Positions 1 through 12,243 of a DNA stretch of 64,000 nucleotides are shown here, piece by piece. The notes under the pieces were generated by a model, which was not told the DNA's origin, ran no database searches, and saw only the letters and a list, made by a program, of their open reading frames with translations. The position numbers and the translations under genes were made by a program. The stretch's first letter is position 1. Every line of letters begins with the position of its first letter. The stretch lies in contig CM022302.1 of NCBI GenBank assembly GCA_011799875.1, positions 49,841,030 to 49,905,029 on the forward strand, given 5' to 3'. This DNA is from Thinopyrum elongatum (lineage: Eukaryota; Streptophyta; Magnoliopsida; Poales; Poaceae).

Positions 1-935
1 TATCTCGTCGAGTTGCACTATTCTCCCACTCACCTTTTTGAAAGAACCATTTTCTTCAAAAAGCATACCGTTCTTTGTGGCAAACCTATTTGCCTCGGTA
101 TAGTGAGGGAGGAATACCCAATGACTTGGGATAACCTACAAAGTAGCACTTGTCTGATTTGGAATAGGTTTATAACCTTTTACACAAGCCCCATATTCCA
201 AATGTTAAGAAAAGATATAACATGGTTGGGCGTACCATACCATGGTGTCATTTCAACAGACCTGATGGAGCTCTTTTTAGTGTAAAAGCCGTAGTCTCTA
301 AAGCATCACCTTTTAAAAGGGATAATGGCAAATTTATTTATGTCATCTTTGATCTTACCATGTCATAAATGGTTCGATTACATCTTCACGGACTTTCCAC
401 TCACAGTGGTGTTCCGGGAGGTGTAAGTTATGAAACTCTTTTCACAACTCATCAGACATTCGCTAAACTTGTAACTCAAATATTTCTTTCTGCAATCGAA
501 TTGTAGAAACATAATTTTCTTGTTACAATAACTTCTACTTCATTTTGAAAACCTTTCAAATGATTTCAAAAGATCCAGACTTACGTCTCATCAAGTAAAT
601 ATCCATATATCTACTTGAGTCATTTCTGAAGATAGATAAATCCACTACTTGCAACAACATTGATTGGACTACATACATCAAAATGTATGATCACCAATAA
701 GTTCTTTGCTCGTTCCTTATGGCCTGTGAACGGTATTTCAGTCACTTCACTATTCGGAGGAAAGTTGCAAGTGTCAGATGATTCAAAATCAAACGACTTC
801 AAAATCCATCATAATGGAATTTTCCATGCGGGTTTCTCCAATGTGACCAAATGTAGCGCCACACTTGTGTGGTATTCTTTTAGTCTTGTGACATTTAGCG
901 TCAGTGTTATGGATGTATCATATTACCATCAATAT
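1..935 (-). pseudogene. Copia integrase remnant (copy A)
   Basis: Minus-strand fragments resemble a Copia integrase core and C-terminus. One 60-codon open piece (620-802) has the pattern HFDVCSPINVVASSGFIY, matching the first catalytic Asp region of Copia integrases (TDVCGP). It then runs into a frameshift and stop (FIYLQK then stop) exactly where a Copia core continues with the second Asp motif. That second motif (DDSSRY in the family, NDSSRY here) continues in another frame. The same junction is found in copies B and C. No functional integrase can be made from this copy. Confidence 0.75.
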
Positions 936-3513
936 TCATAACATACGTCCCATCGAGGATGGAAGTATGGCCCTCATGTTATTCATAATACTGAACAACA
1001 ATTGTTCTTCTATGAACAATTATTTTGCAACAAACATTGTGCAAAGGGCTAGAGTGTATGAAACTCTAAAATGAATTATGAAAGTAAACCCAGAGGTAAT
1101 GTATTATTATTAATATTCATAACATACATCTCATTCATAATGAAAGTATGGCCCTTATGTTATTCATAACATCGAACATCAAAAGTTCTCTTATTAACAA
1201 CCTTCTTGCAAGATACCTTATGCAATGGGCTAGAGTTTGTGAAACTTTAAATGAATTATGAAAATGAATACAGACGGTAATACACCGATGGAAGGTATAG
1301 TAACATTTACTATGTTCCCTGTGTATACCTAAACCTCATTTCTGGCTAGTCTTTTAGGCCATAGTAGTTCTTACATCGAATTGCAACAGAATGCAATCGA
1401 GCGGGTATCTTTGTGATTGTCTCACAATACCCAAGAATTAGTGATTAACATGCTTTAACCATAATTCCCAAGAACTATATCTTTTACCAGCCTTCTATAC
1501 ATCAAAAACTTGTATGACATTCATACATGAGCTGGATATTCCAGTCTTCTTTCTTTTTGCCTTTATACTTCTAACAGTTTAACTTTCAATATTTCTCCTA
1601 CTCTCAGAAGAAGCACTCAACTTAACAGTGGCGTTAGCCCCGGACTTCCTAGGTGTGTAAGTCACACTAACACCCTTCGGACACTTCCTTTCTCTTTAAG
1701 TTGTTGTTTTATTCACCTTTCATCATATGACAGGCGTTCTACTGGATCCCTCTCTTATCAGTCTAATGCATAGTAAACTCTTTTACTAATAGTTTGCAAA
1801 CAAACATTGCTTTGGATATCTCATATCTTTTAGCCTTTGTCTGTCTCTGAAAATGATTTTCAGATTTCCATGAATATCACATAACTATCCAAACTTTCGA
1901 AGTTCGGGTCTCATGGAAGCAAATGTATTGCACTTGACTGAAACGGAATTCTAGCTTTTGGATCGAAGGACGAGAGTCACATGATCCATAGCATAAGCGA
2001 AAGAATACCGAAAGTATGCGATAGGACAAAGTCCTTCTCGGCACTCTTGAGGACAATCTTCACATTACGTTACCAACCGTAAAGTTTTAACCAGATATTT
2101 AATAGCTATTCAATTTAAACAGGGAAGGTGGAAATGCGAGCCATTTATTCTACAACTATTATGCAAACCACACTTAGACAGTGTTCATATTTAATTGCAC
2201 TGAGAATTGAACAAGTTAATTCAACAGTGCTCTCCCACTCAAATCAATATCTCTCATAATTGATTGTGAGTGATTCAAGATCCGCATTTCAATTCAACGC
2301 CATTGACGGGTTCATCACTGATGACGTGAATTTCAATCGGTAGGCCAACTTGCCAATCACATCTCTATGTGACTCTTGTCCATCTTTCGATGCATGTGTT
2401 CCGAGCTCAGGACTGTCCTGCCTGAACGTCAAGACAACCAAGTGATCACGCAGTGAGGTCTGACCTTCACCCGCCTTACACCTCTCTAATCGTTCGTGCT
2501 CATGTGTACATGGCGCACCCCGAAAAGATACGTGTTGTAGACGGTGCTACACTTGGGAGAACACTAACTACTTGATATTTTGTGAGAGATCACCCTAATA
2601 AAAGCGACTACCGCGCAATCAAGAAGGGTGCATCATAAGGGATAAATATCTCAGGCAATTCATAATTAGCATGATATGGTATAGCCCTTTCTGACGGAGA
2701 AGTCTTGTATTTCTTCGTCTCCGGCATTCGCGTCGGTGTTCACCTTCACGAAGATTGCCACCACCTTGTCGATGCAGCAGATAATATTGCTATCTCTATA
2801 GCTAATAAAATAATGCATTACACAAGGTTGACACACAGGTCATTTAAAGTGCAATCATATGGCTCCAGCCATCATGCCGAATCATGACACGCAGGTCATG
2901 TTAATCAATTTACATCATATAGTCATCTCATACATAATCAAATTATTATGAGCACTGCTATACCACATCACATGCACATGCAAACCCTCCTGCAAAACCA
3001 AGTTAGACGCCTCTAATTGGTTCATGCAAAAACTTGTTTTACGTGGCTTCTAAGGTTTCGAAACAAACCGAAGCTACCAACGTCCATCATCAAGTATGAT
3101 AATCCAAGTCGCTAGATTAACTTTCCAGGGTGTATGAAAACCGAGATAATAAAATCTCGAGCCCCATACTAAACTTCGTCATACGCATGACCCCCGTGCA
3201 GATTATATCTGCATTGCCCTTTCGTTTGCGAAATTTCATCTTTCTTTTTAACTACGGTGGAATTCAATGAACTGTTAGCACTTCGTTGATCAATCAGGAT
3301 CGCGGATTGCCAGAACCTTGAAACTCCACCATACTGTTATCAAGATCAGAAATATGCAAATTCCAGGGAAGCAACAAGAACATCAGGTAACAGATTTCAT
3401 CTGCTACCCGCACAAATAATTTTCAGTAATAGAACTCATCTACTACCTAATTATATTGTGCAACACCCATACATCTCTATGTATTCTAGATCGCAACCTG
3501 CATCTACGCATAG
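936..3513 (-). other. Copia copy A gag and leader region, decayed
   Basis: There is no long open frame on either strand. The sequence is collinear with 27190-29800 (copy B) and, reversed, 38265-40870 (copy C), so it is element-internal. Several short open stretches are conserved between copies, but I cannot assign a gag domain from sequence alone. Confidence 0.6.
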
Positions 3514-3531
3514 CACGGCTCATGATGCCAC
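3514..3531 (-). other. Primer-binding site of Copia copy A
   Basis: Immediately inside the LTR, the minus strand reads GTGGCATCATGAGCC. This resembles the initiator tRNA-Met complement TGGTATCAGAGCC used by plant Copia elements, with small changes. The same site lies next to the LTRs of copies B and C. Confidence 0.65.
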
Positions 3532-5706
3532 TGTAGGGTAACGCAGCAGAAAACGAAAATTTTCCGACCTACGCACCAGCCCAGGACCACTATGGAGACT
3601 GCATACAAGGTTTGATCATTTTCGTTACCGACTCGTAGCGCAGCGGAAGTAAAGTCGATGACGATCGGCGGTGCTGATCCCCGCAGCTAGGATTTACAAC
3701 CTCCCAACCGCGAGGATGTATACCCTCGTCTTCCCTTCGGACAGCCCTCCGGGAGGCGGTCGAACAGTCCCCCAGACGATGTCGCGGACAGCCCTTCGGG
3801 AGGACCTTCGAAACTCGAACGGTCACTCGGACAGCCCTTCGGGAGGACTCACAGAACTCGGACCGTCACTTGGACAGCCCTTCGGGAGGCACTCTCGAAC
3901 AGCCCCTCGGGCACTAAGATCGAAACTACGACCTCTCTACAGAGTTGCACACATACGGTGTTAGCTATCCGGCAGGGCTTCGCCGTCCAGAACTAGTTCC
4001 TGCCGGAACCCAGACAGCCTTTCGGCTCTACGAAACTCTTTTCGTGGGAGGGAGAGAGAAGCCAGATAACATCTTGGCATGTGTATGAGATCAAGGGATG
4101 ATCAAATGGCTGCCAAGATCACTCCTATATATAGGCAAGCCAAGGGGTAAAATTGTCACACAAAAACCCCAAAGTGCCCTTGGAATATCCCTTTCCAAAA
4201 GGGAATATGCCATATGGGAGTGCCATGTGGAGCACCATGGTGCTCCACCTCCTTGGCCGGCCACCCTTGGGGGGGGGGACCCCCCCATGAGGTGCCATGC
4301 CCTCCTTCCCCTTCTAGAAGGCCCTTTTGGAATTTCCAAAAAGGTGCTTTCCATAAAAATTCCCAAAAAGCACTTTCACTATTCATGACGACATTTTTCA
4401 GCGTCCGTTCGAACTGAAAATATTTATGTGGGCTTAGAACAATTCCAGTACCCACTAAAATAATTTTCAACGCGTTCTGGAACAATTCCAGATTAGTGAT
4501 TTTCATCTGCGAAAAGCATCTGAAGCGGTTCCGGCAGCTCCGAAACATTTCTGGTTTTTCTTCCAGAAAATTCCCAGAAGTTTCCAGAATGATTCTGGCA
4601 CCCTCCAAGAATTATCAGGCATGTGCCGAAACCATTTTGACTTAATGGTATCCTCTGAAACAACTTTTCAGTTTCACCGGAACTCATCCGGTGACCTCTC
4701 TCTGCGGAACTTTTCCGCTGTCCGAAACTTTTCGGTGTCCGAAACTTTTTCGGTGATTTTCTCTCAGACTCCCTGTCTAGTATTCAGCAGATAGATGACC
4801 CTTAAGCGTGTGACCCTATAGGTTCGGTGAAGTATAGACATGACCTGGAACCCCTTCCGATCAATGATCAACATCGGAGCCGTGGACACCCATATTGACC
4901 CCTATACCCACACGAATGAATATTCGAGTGAACCTCCAGTTGCCGTGTGCTATTCCTGTTGCTTCGCGATATGTTACAAATACCCGAGGTGAGACATGTT
5001 GGCATTCCCGTCGATCAACAACTTGTCCACTATGCTAGTTACCTCGTTACCGGTATTGTTCTCTTTTCTCGTTACCGTGTTCCGGCATCCCCGTGATCAA
5101 ATCACAAAGTGTCTGGCCAGACGATGATGGATACCGTAACACCGAGAGGGCCCAGAGATATCTCTCCATCGTCGGAGGAGCAAATCCCAATCTTGAGCTA
5201 TCAAGTTACTTGACATACTTTCCCATGAACCCGTAAGCCGCCGTAATAGCCATCCAGTTACGGATGACGTTTAACAAACCCCAAAGTTCATGAATCAAGC
5301 ATGAAGAAACTCGATACTCTCATGGTCTGAGGAATCATGCAAACATTAACCATCTCTGTGTTATTAACCATAAACTTGTGACGAATGTATCTCATAGCAT
5401 AACATCAATTCGGGTCGATTCAACACAAATGTTCTGCTAACATTGTGCCCTCAAAGTTGCTGGCATAGACATGCCCATGATCAGGAAAACAGAACCATCA
5501 TGCAACACTTGAGCTAGTCTTAGAGGCTAGACTAGGAATACATTTTACCGTTTATTATTCCACACATGCATATGAGTCTTCCTCTGAGTCTCGTTTTATT
5601 TGCAGACTCGAGAAGCATAGCAGTTATAGCATGGAACATAAACCTAATTATGAACACGGAGATAAATAATAACATTTATTATTGCCTCCAGGGCATATCT
5701 CCTACA
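3532..5706 (-). repeat. 5' LTR of Copia copy A (2,175 bp)
   Basis: The LTR has TG...CA ends on the minus strand (TGTAGGAGAT to CCCTACA) and is the same length, within a few bases, as the LTRs of copy C (2,171 and 2,170 bp). A TATATATA box on the minus strand at about 4125-4133 could be the core promoter. Downstream in the transcript, at 3740-3905, are repeated CCCGAAGGG hairpin units. Confidence 0.92.
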
Positions 5707-6492
5707 AAGAGTCACACGTACATGCAGCAGCACGGAGCAAGAAACGTGTACATGGCGGGGCGGCCAGGTCGTAATCACGTTTACTATGGCTAGTTAGTTA
5801 GTGCTGATGCTTATATCCATCCAAAAGATTAGCACGCAATCCATCCCTGGTACGTAGCACACATAAACAGGGGAGCTACTCCTACCTTAATTAAATCAAG
5901 CATGCATGCATGCATGCATGGCATCAATCTTTATTGGTCCACTACTCAGTCTCTACGCACCAAATATGACGAGTCGGTGCTAATATGCATGTATGCCTGC
6001 GTGCAGCCAGGAGAGCATATCTATCACGTACGGTTGGTTGTTTTGATCAGATAAGGATGCCCAAGCTTCACGGTTGGAGCAAATCGATGAGATAATTATT
6101 CACCCAAGATTATAGCTAGCGACGGGCTCAGCTCAACAAGAAATTGGCGGCGCTCTCAGGATACATCCCGCGCCACTCGACGCCCTAGCGGCTGGCTATA
6201 TAAAGGAGCACATCTTCACATCATGACGGGGAGATACACGGCCGCACGGCCGCCGGGCTACGCAGAGGAGATAGCGCGGGCCAAGACGGCCACGCCCTAC
6301 ACAATCCTATCACTAGCCCGTACCCAAAACAGTAGCCATTCTATGCGATCTTGCTAAGCCCTTCTTCCTCCTCTACACACAAATATTGTTTTCTAGATTC
6401 ATGGAGGCAATCTCCTCCAGTTCATGCCCAAGGTGATGGTAAGATCGGTAAGGATAGGTACATGATTTTCTATATATTTTTATCGCACCGAT
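5707..6492. other. Unassigned spacer with (GCAT)n microsatellite and TATA-like site
   Basis: No gene is seen. A GCAT-repeat microsatellite lies at 5900-5924. A TATATAAA box is at 6197-6204, followed by a GC-rich stretch. The first ATG (6223) is too close to the box to be a normal start and opens only about 44 codons. It may be the promoter side of an unrecognised repeat. Confidence 0.4.
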
Positions 6493-6629
6493 GAACAGGT
6501 CATATGCCGGAGACGAACAGGTCTTGCAAGAGGATGCGATGAGATTATGAGCACAATAAGCAGCCTCATATGGCCATGTCCGTTGAGACGACAAACTTGT
6601 CGTCTCGTGCTCCATTTTACAGGTATCAC

Positions 6630-6645
6630 AAGATGGCAAACAGGT
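6630..6645 (+). repeat. Left target-site duplication of LINE 1
   Basis: The 16 bases AAGATGGCAAACAGGT here recur at 9136-9151 as AAGATGGCGAACAGGT (one mismatch), directly after the poly-A. Long, slightly variable duplications are typical of LINEs. Confidence 0.88.
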
Positions 6646-9103
6646 GGACACTGAAAAAAGTTTTTGCGCATATAAACTGGATTTGTCTAAAGCATATGAC
6701 AGGGTGGACTGGATCTTCTTGGAGCGAATGGTGCAAAAGATGGGTTTCGCTCACCGGTGGGTGAACTGGATTATGTCATGCGTCACCTCGGTGAGATACA
6801 CTGTAAAATTTAATGGTACCCTCTTGGATTCGTTTGCACCATCCCGTGGGCTACGGCAAGGTGATCCTCTATCCCCGTTCCTATTTTTATTGGTGGCTGA
6901 TGGTCTATCTGCATTGTTGAAGAAAGGGGAAGAAAATGGTGATTTTACCCCGCTAAAGGTGTGCCGCAGAGCTCCTGGCGTGTCCCACCTACTTTTTGCA
7001 GATGACACGCTACTCTTTTTCAAAGCTGAAGAGGAGCAAGCTAGGAATGTGAAGCAGGTCCTGCATGTTTATGAGAGGGCCACGGGCCAGGGTATTAATC
7101 CGGCAAAGTGCAGCGCTTTATTTGGTGATGCATGTCCAATTGAGGAGCAACAGAAAGTGCGTGCAGTTCTTAATATTGTGACATATTTGTTTGAGGATAA
7201 ATACTTGGGATTCCCTACACCGGAGGGTCGCATGTCTCGTGGCAAGTTTCAAAACTTGCAGTCCAGATTGTTGAAGAGAATCATAGCATGGGGAGATACG
7301 TTGTCCTTGGCTGGAAAGGAGACGATGATCAAAGCCATTGTGCAGGCTATACCAACGTATGTAATAGGGGTGCTCAAGCTACCCATGTCTGTATGTGATG
7401 ACCTCAACGGTATGGTCCGGAACTTCTGGTGGGGAGCATCGGAAGGGAAGAGGAAGACACATTGGCTGGCGTGGCCAAAGATCTTGGCGCACAAAACTCA
7501 GGGCGGGCTGGGATTCCGCGATTTTCGTGTCTTCAACCAGGCCCTCCTTGCCCGGCAGGCGTGGCGCTTACTAATTAATCCTCACAGTTTATGTGCGCAG
7601 GTCCTCAAGGCGAGGTACTTCCCCGAGGGCCACCTCGAGGATACAGTCTTCTCCGGCAACGCCTCCCCTACGTGGTAGGCCATTCAATATGGCCTCGAGC
7701 TCCTCAAGAAGGGCCTCGTCTGGCGTGTAGGGGATGGCCGAAACATTCGGATTTGGCGAGATCGATGGATCCCCCGCGAGCCTTCACGCCAACTTATTAC
7801 CCAACAGGGTACCTGCCGACTACGACGAGTGGCCGAACTCCTACACGAGGATGGGTCATGGCGCCTAGACCTGCTCCGTCGCTACTTCCACCCGGCAGAT
7901 GTGGAGGTGATCTCCAGCATACGTACTTCGACCCGCGTAACCGACGACATCATCGAATGGGCACCGGAGAAGAACGGTATCTTCACCGTTCGATCCGCTT
8001 ACCGGTTCGCCATGGACGAGCGCGAGCGTCCATTGGCCACCGCCACGAGCAGGGCACCAGATGGTCATCGCGCCATCTGGAAGATCATATGGGGGTGCCC
8101 TGCTCCCCCTAAGGTACGCGTGTTTGCTTGGAGGATCGTTACGAACTCGCTTGCTACTTGGGCAAATAAGTTTTCTCGTCATCTTGAGGTTTCTGATCAA
8201 TGACCTCTGTGTGGACTGGAACGGGAGGATATATATGTTCCATGCTTTCTGCAGGTGCCCCTTGGCAAAGGAGCTGTGGCACGCCATGGCCATGGATTAG
8301 TGTATTCCGAAGGTGGAGGACAACATGCACACTGGTCCGGAGTGGCTCTTCACCCTGCTGGACCCTCTTGATGAGGCAACGAGGATGATCATGCTTATGA
8401 TCATGTGGAGGACCTGGCATGTCCGGAATGAGATCACGCATGACAAGAAACCGCCCCCTGCTGAAGCCTCACAACGGTTCTTGCATGGGTATATTACTTC
8501 ATTGCTCTGCATCCAACAACACCCAAATGCTGATATGGTCAAGGGGAAGATGACGGTCTCCTTGCCACAGTATGTCACTCGTCCTCCAAAGGTGGCCAAG
8601 GAGGAGAGGTCACGGATCGCGCCACTGCCGGGCCGCACAAAGCTGAACACCGACGGAAGTTTTGTTGCGGCGTCGGGAGCGGCAGGAGGAGGGATGATTA
8701 TGCACGATGATCGAGGAGAAATCATCTATACTGCATGTAGAGAGCTGTACACATGTGATATTGCCCTGGGAGCGGAGCTTGCGGCATGCAAGGAGGGCCT
8801 TGAGTTGGCCCTGCATAGGACCGGTTTGCCAATAACGGTTGAGCTTGATTGCGCGGAGGCTGTGGCGATGATCACAGCAAATGTGAAGGATCGTTCGGTG
8901 CATCGCACCCTCATTCAGGAGATTAGAGATATAGCGGCTACCGCTGGAAGGGAGATCTCATTTACTCTTTGTTGTCATTCACAAAATAAATGTAGTCATG
9001 AACTTGCCTTTTATGGGCGAAGGACCCCCCGGACCGCTGTGTGGTTCCACTCGGGGATTGAGTCTATTGTACGTCTGGCCTCGGCTGAGAGGCCACCTTG
9101 AGT
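6646..9103 (+). pseudogene. LINE ORF2: reverse transcriptase and RNase H, broken
   Basis: The RT part (to 7678) begins at the KLDLSKAYDRVDW motif and carries GLRQGDPLSPFLF and the catalytic FADDTLLF; it then continues into the thumb region. An in-frame TAG at 7676-7678 follows SPTW (a Gln codon is expected there). The same frame continues to 8203 and stops at a TGA after VSDQ. A second frame resumes with a CxxCPLAKELW zinc-finger-like stretch and has an in-frame TAG near 8298. The last segment (8313-9103) holds a plant-LINE-type RNase H: NTDGSF, a Glu in LGAELAACKEGL, and LDCAEAVAMI. The upstream endonuclease is lost by 5' truncation. At least three lesions make it inactive. Confidence 0.9.
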
Positions 9104-9135
9104 AATGAGAAATCCCTTTTCACCCGCAAAAAAAA
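6646..9135 (+). mobile_element. LINE 1, 5'-truncated non-LTR retrotransposon
   Basis: About 2.5 kb are bounded by a 16-bp target-site duplication and end in a short A-run (9128-9137). It starts inside the reverse transcriptase, so ORF1 and the endonuclease are missing. The content order is reverse transcriptase, zinc-binding RVT segment, RNase H, which is typical of plant L1-type LINEs. Confidence 0.92.
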
Positions 9136-9151
9136 AAGATGGCGAACAGGT
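9136..9151 (+). repeat. Right target-site duplication of LINE 1
   Basis: This matches 6630-6645 at 15 of 16 positions and follows the A-run of the LINE. Confidence 0.88.
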
Positions 9152-9420
9152 CTTGCGCATGACATACCCCTTGCTAAGGGTGGCGATGAGATCATGAGCA
9201 CGGCATGCGACCCTATACGGTCATGACCAAGAGATGAGGAAAATACTATCTCGCGCTCCATTTTACAGGTTACCCTGATGAGAGATGAACAGGTATTGCA
9301 CGCGACGTACTCTTGAGAAGAAAGGGCGGCGATGAGATCATGAGCACTACATGGAGCCTTTTATGGCCATGTTCCTTGAGATGGAAAACATGTCAGCTCC
9401 TTCTCAATTTTACAGGTCAA

Positions 9421-9893
9421 ACCACATGACCGCCTTGCGATAAAATGGACGAAACGTCCACCATAGGTACACAACCCACACAGGGGTATGCCCAATAACT
9501 TTAAGGCAGTCAGACCCAAATGAGAACCCACAAACTCATAGGTACAAACGGCGAACATGTCTATGCAAAGATGAACATGTACAAGACCAATGCAGTAAAA
9601 AGAAGTACACTTTATCGTGCTTGCTTTGTTGTGAAGAAACTCTCTGCATGGACCCCCGCACACTCAGATCATGCGGTGGTCGAGTGGTGCGACGAGGAGT
9701 TCCATTAGCTCCATGTTACGATTGTGAGCGAGTTGAGCCGCGGCTAAGTCCCATACTTTGATAGCACACTCAAGATCATGCGGCGATCGAGTGATGCATT
9801 TTGGAGATTGGCTCCATGATTAAAGATAAATTGGTTCACACCATGTGTAAAATGATTAACAGTGCCAACGCACTTTATTTGATCATTCAGTAC
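9421..9893. other. Unassigned spacer
   Basis: No convincing coding region or known repeat is seen. Short open frames lack recognisable motifs. The phrase GATCATGCGG.GGTCGAGTG occurs twice (near 9669 and 9774), a weak sign of duplication. Confidence 0.4.
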
Positions 9894-10195
9894 CGACGAG
9901 GCCGGATATTTCATAGAATGTCTTGCAGCATATTCCTTTTCCGCGACCGACGAGGCCGGAATTATCCATCTCTGTCTAGGCCAACGAGGCTAGACAAACT
10001 TCTCCTTAGCCGACGAGGCCAGGAGATCTTTCCCCTTTCCGCGACCGACGGGGCCGGAACCCTTTTGTCCTGGCCGACAAGGCCGGACTCACTCTGTTAG
10101 TGACCGAAGAGGCCGAACACATTTTTCAGACTTTACTACGAACCTGGTGCCGACAAGGCCGGACGTTTCATGCCAAGGACCGACGAGGCCTTGGA
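9894..10195 (+). repeat. Interspersed CCGACGAGGCCGGA repeat array
   Basis: About nine imperfect copies of a short GC-rich core, (G/A)CCGACGAGGCCGGA, are spaced roughly 25-45 bp apart by AT-richer sequence. Variants include CCAACGAGGCTAGA, CCGACGGGGCCGGA and CCGACAAGGCCGGA. The array lies just upstream of the CACTA-1 gene remnant and may be a subterminal or intronic array of that element, but this is not shown. Confidence 0.6.
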
Positions 10196-10610
10196 ACATT
10201 CATATATGCCATTTTTACTTCTCAACACATCATGAGAATATTTGAGGTTCAAGATGACGACCATCAGCGCAGCTTAATCAGAGGTGTTCTGCGGTATTTA
10301 CCAGCAGATTTAATTAACCGGATGGTCTTACGAGGCTCCGGGAACCAGAATCTCCACAATTGCTGGATATTAGTCATATGTACTTGTTCATGGCGCATAT
10401 TTGTAATCATGTGGGAAACCGCACTTTGTAATTCTTATGAGAATTAATAAAGCAGTATTTCCCTATGTGTGATTATCTTTTATTTATTTGTATACAAAAG
10501 TATACTGGCACGCCCGCATTTTTTTATTGCAGTTACGCATTAGGAAATACCCCTACTCGGGGGACGTTTCTTTTTCGCGAAACAACTGCCGAGGAGAAAA
10601 AGGAAAGACG
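10196..10610. other. Spacer upstream of CACTA-1 gene 2
   Basis: No coding motif is recognised. The sequence becomes AT-rich around 10440-10530 before the reading frame of CACTA-1 gene 2. It is probably intron or untranslated sequence of that element. Confidence 0.35.
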
Positions 10611-12243
10611 GAGGTAAAACGAAGAAAACATCGACAAGAAGGTTGAGATTGCGGTTGATAAGAAATCAGCTGAGACAGTCAAAGCAGCGGTAGCTGCAGC
10701 AAGTGAGGAAATGGCAGCTTCGTATAGTGTATTGATTCCGGCTATCGTCAGTTGGAGCAAACAAAATCCAGATAAAGAGGCGGTGGACTTTCCCCTTTCC
10801 AACTTCTTCGGGAGCAGCTCGTTTAGCGTTGCACCAGCACCTGCTCACGCAACCGCACCTGCTCCCGCATCTGCTCCTGCACCTGCTCCCGCACCTGCTC
10901 CTGCACCTGCTCATAGCAGCCCGTCCTCCGTCTCTGGCGTGCTCGGCGGGGCATCGTCTTTGGCTGAGCTCGACGCCCTCACGGTACCTGTCACACCGGC
11001 CCTCTTCAATATATGTATAATCTCCCGTTTCCATTGCCTTTTGGATGTCTCACGTCACAGACATGTCTTTGCAGGCCGACTTAACCCCGTGCACCATACT
11101 GTACACCATCAGCGGCCAGAAGGTGGACGTGGGAAAGGGGACGATATAGAAGCCGAAGGAAGAATTGTTCCACAGCCGGCCGATCACCCCTGACGTCTTC
11201 AAGGTTTGTGTGGCCAGTGTCAAACCGGGCCACGAGAATTTGGCTCCTCCGATAGCACTAGGGGGAGAGGATGACGAGACCCCATGGTGGCTTGGCGATT
11301 GCAAGAGTTGGGTCCTGTTGTGGCCGAAGAGTCTGCTTCGTCTGGAGGCGGCCGGGAGCACACCCACGACCACGCAGCCTCAACAAGGTATGAACACCAA
11401 CACCCCACCTACCCAATTAGCGTCGCCTATCGTGCCGGGTGATAGCGGACGGTGTGAGGAAGAGGCTCCATTAGTGGCTGATGACGTCACCGCCGTCGAA
11501 GAAGCAATGCATGATGCCATCGACGAGGATGACGATGACCCTCTACAGTATCTCAATTCCGGAGCCTATGACGACGGAGGATTGATGGCTCAGCAATATG
11601 AGTACTCAGGGTTTGAGCATGATGAGTTGGTGCCTGATTTGCCGAAGGATGAATGTATTATAGGCTCACTTCTAGTAGCAAAGAAGCATAGGAAGAGACC
11701 GAGGAAAGGCAAATTAGCTGCTTCTATGAGCCAGCCGCCTCTGCAGCCTCGGGTTGAAGACCATATACCTATCATAGTTGCAGCAAATACCATATCCACG
11801 GTGATCCGATCCTACCTAAGGCAGCGGTAGAGGCCATATACGGCGATCTAAGGAGACTTCATGACGATGTGCCGCGGAGAGAGAAAAGCCTGATCGCCTC
11901 GAAAAATCCAGGATACCCGCTCTACATGGTTAACGTGCCGCAGCAAAGGTTGTACGTCGACACATTCCCCGCGGAAAAGTTCTTCCTTCGATTCGACTAC
12001 ATCTTCGACATGTTTCACATGAAAAAGCTGGATTTTATGTTTGTCCGCCTTTTTGCCTTGTACATGAACTACATCATCAGGATTGAGCAGATACCTTATA
12101 ACTGTGTCGCTGATCCGTATTTCATGCACGAAGGCTTCTTGGCAGTCTGCCCAAAGCACCGTGAAGACGCGAGTAACTACATCGCCGATTTCATGGTCGG
12201 CAATAAGGACAAGGAGACGATTCTCGTGCCTTATCATCCCATT
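10611..12243 (+). pseudogene. CACTA-1 gene 2, 5' part (C-terminal Ulp1-like family protein)
   Basis: An Ala/Pro-rich stretch (about 10840-10915, APAPAPAP) precedes a probable intron at 10984-11074 (GTACCT...TTTGCAG). The next exon opens with ADLTPCTILYTISGQKVDVG, the conserved middle domain of grass CACTA second genes as I remember it. It has an in-frame TAG at 11147-11149, then reads on in frame through an acidic region to about 11830. After a frameshift near 11820 the frame continues as DLRRLHDDVPRREKSLIASK up to the insertion point at PYHPI (12243). That last part precedes the Ulp1-like peptidase core. The gene was decayed as well as interrupted. Confidence 0.78.
12241..12243 (+). repeat. 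Left target-site duplication of CACTA-2 (ATT)
   Basis: ATT directly precedes CACTAGTAG; ATT also follows the right terminus at 51483-51485. A 3-bp duplication is the rule for CACTA elements. Confidence 0.88.

Larger units (their letters stand above)
1..5706 (-). mobile_element. Ty1/Copia LTR retrotransposon, copy A (cut by window edge)
   Basis: This is a minus-strand element whose 5' LTR is at 3532-5706; its 3' LTR lies left of the window. The LTR reads TGTAGGAGATATGCCC to TACCCTACA on the minus strand and is followed by a primer-binding site. The order leader, gag region, integrase toward position 1 is the Copia order. The same sequence occurs as copies B (22566-31989) and C (36079-45753). 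The right flank begins AAGAG, but the matching target duplication is outside the window. The coding region is decayed. Confidence 0.9.
6493..9420 (+). repeat. Three-unit degenerate tandem repeat, split by a LINE
   Basis: A unit of about 130-150 bp recurs three times: roughly 6493-6645, 9136-9270 and 9271-9420. Shared landmarks in order are GAACAGGT.TTGC, GCGATGAGAT.ATGAGCAC, CCATG, TTGAGA and TCCATTTTACAGGT. The LINE at 6646-9135 sits between the first and second units. I do not recognise the repeat. Confidence 0.65.

Noticed and set aside
3671..3964. Frames across the LTR repeats (also at 22565, 29956, 37712 and 45216)
   Set aside because: They recur in every Copia LTR copy and follow the CCCGAAGGG repeats; they lie in the LTR leader and have no protein domain.
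4091..4687. Gly/Pro-rich overlapping frames in both strands of Copia LTRs
   Set aside because: Low-complexity GGGGGG/CCCCCC tracts in the LTR open frames on several strands at once; no conserved domain.
6197..6360. Host gene start after TATATAAA
   Set aside because: The ATG lies only about 20 bases after the box and the frame closes after about 44 codons without a recognised motif.
10711..11193. 160-codon frame with Ala/Pro repeats as an independent gene
   Set aside because: The 3' half runs through a likely intron (10984-11074). Across the splice the neighbouring frame carries the conserved CACTA domain, so it is part of CACTA-1 gene 2.
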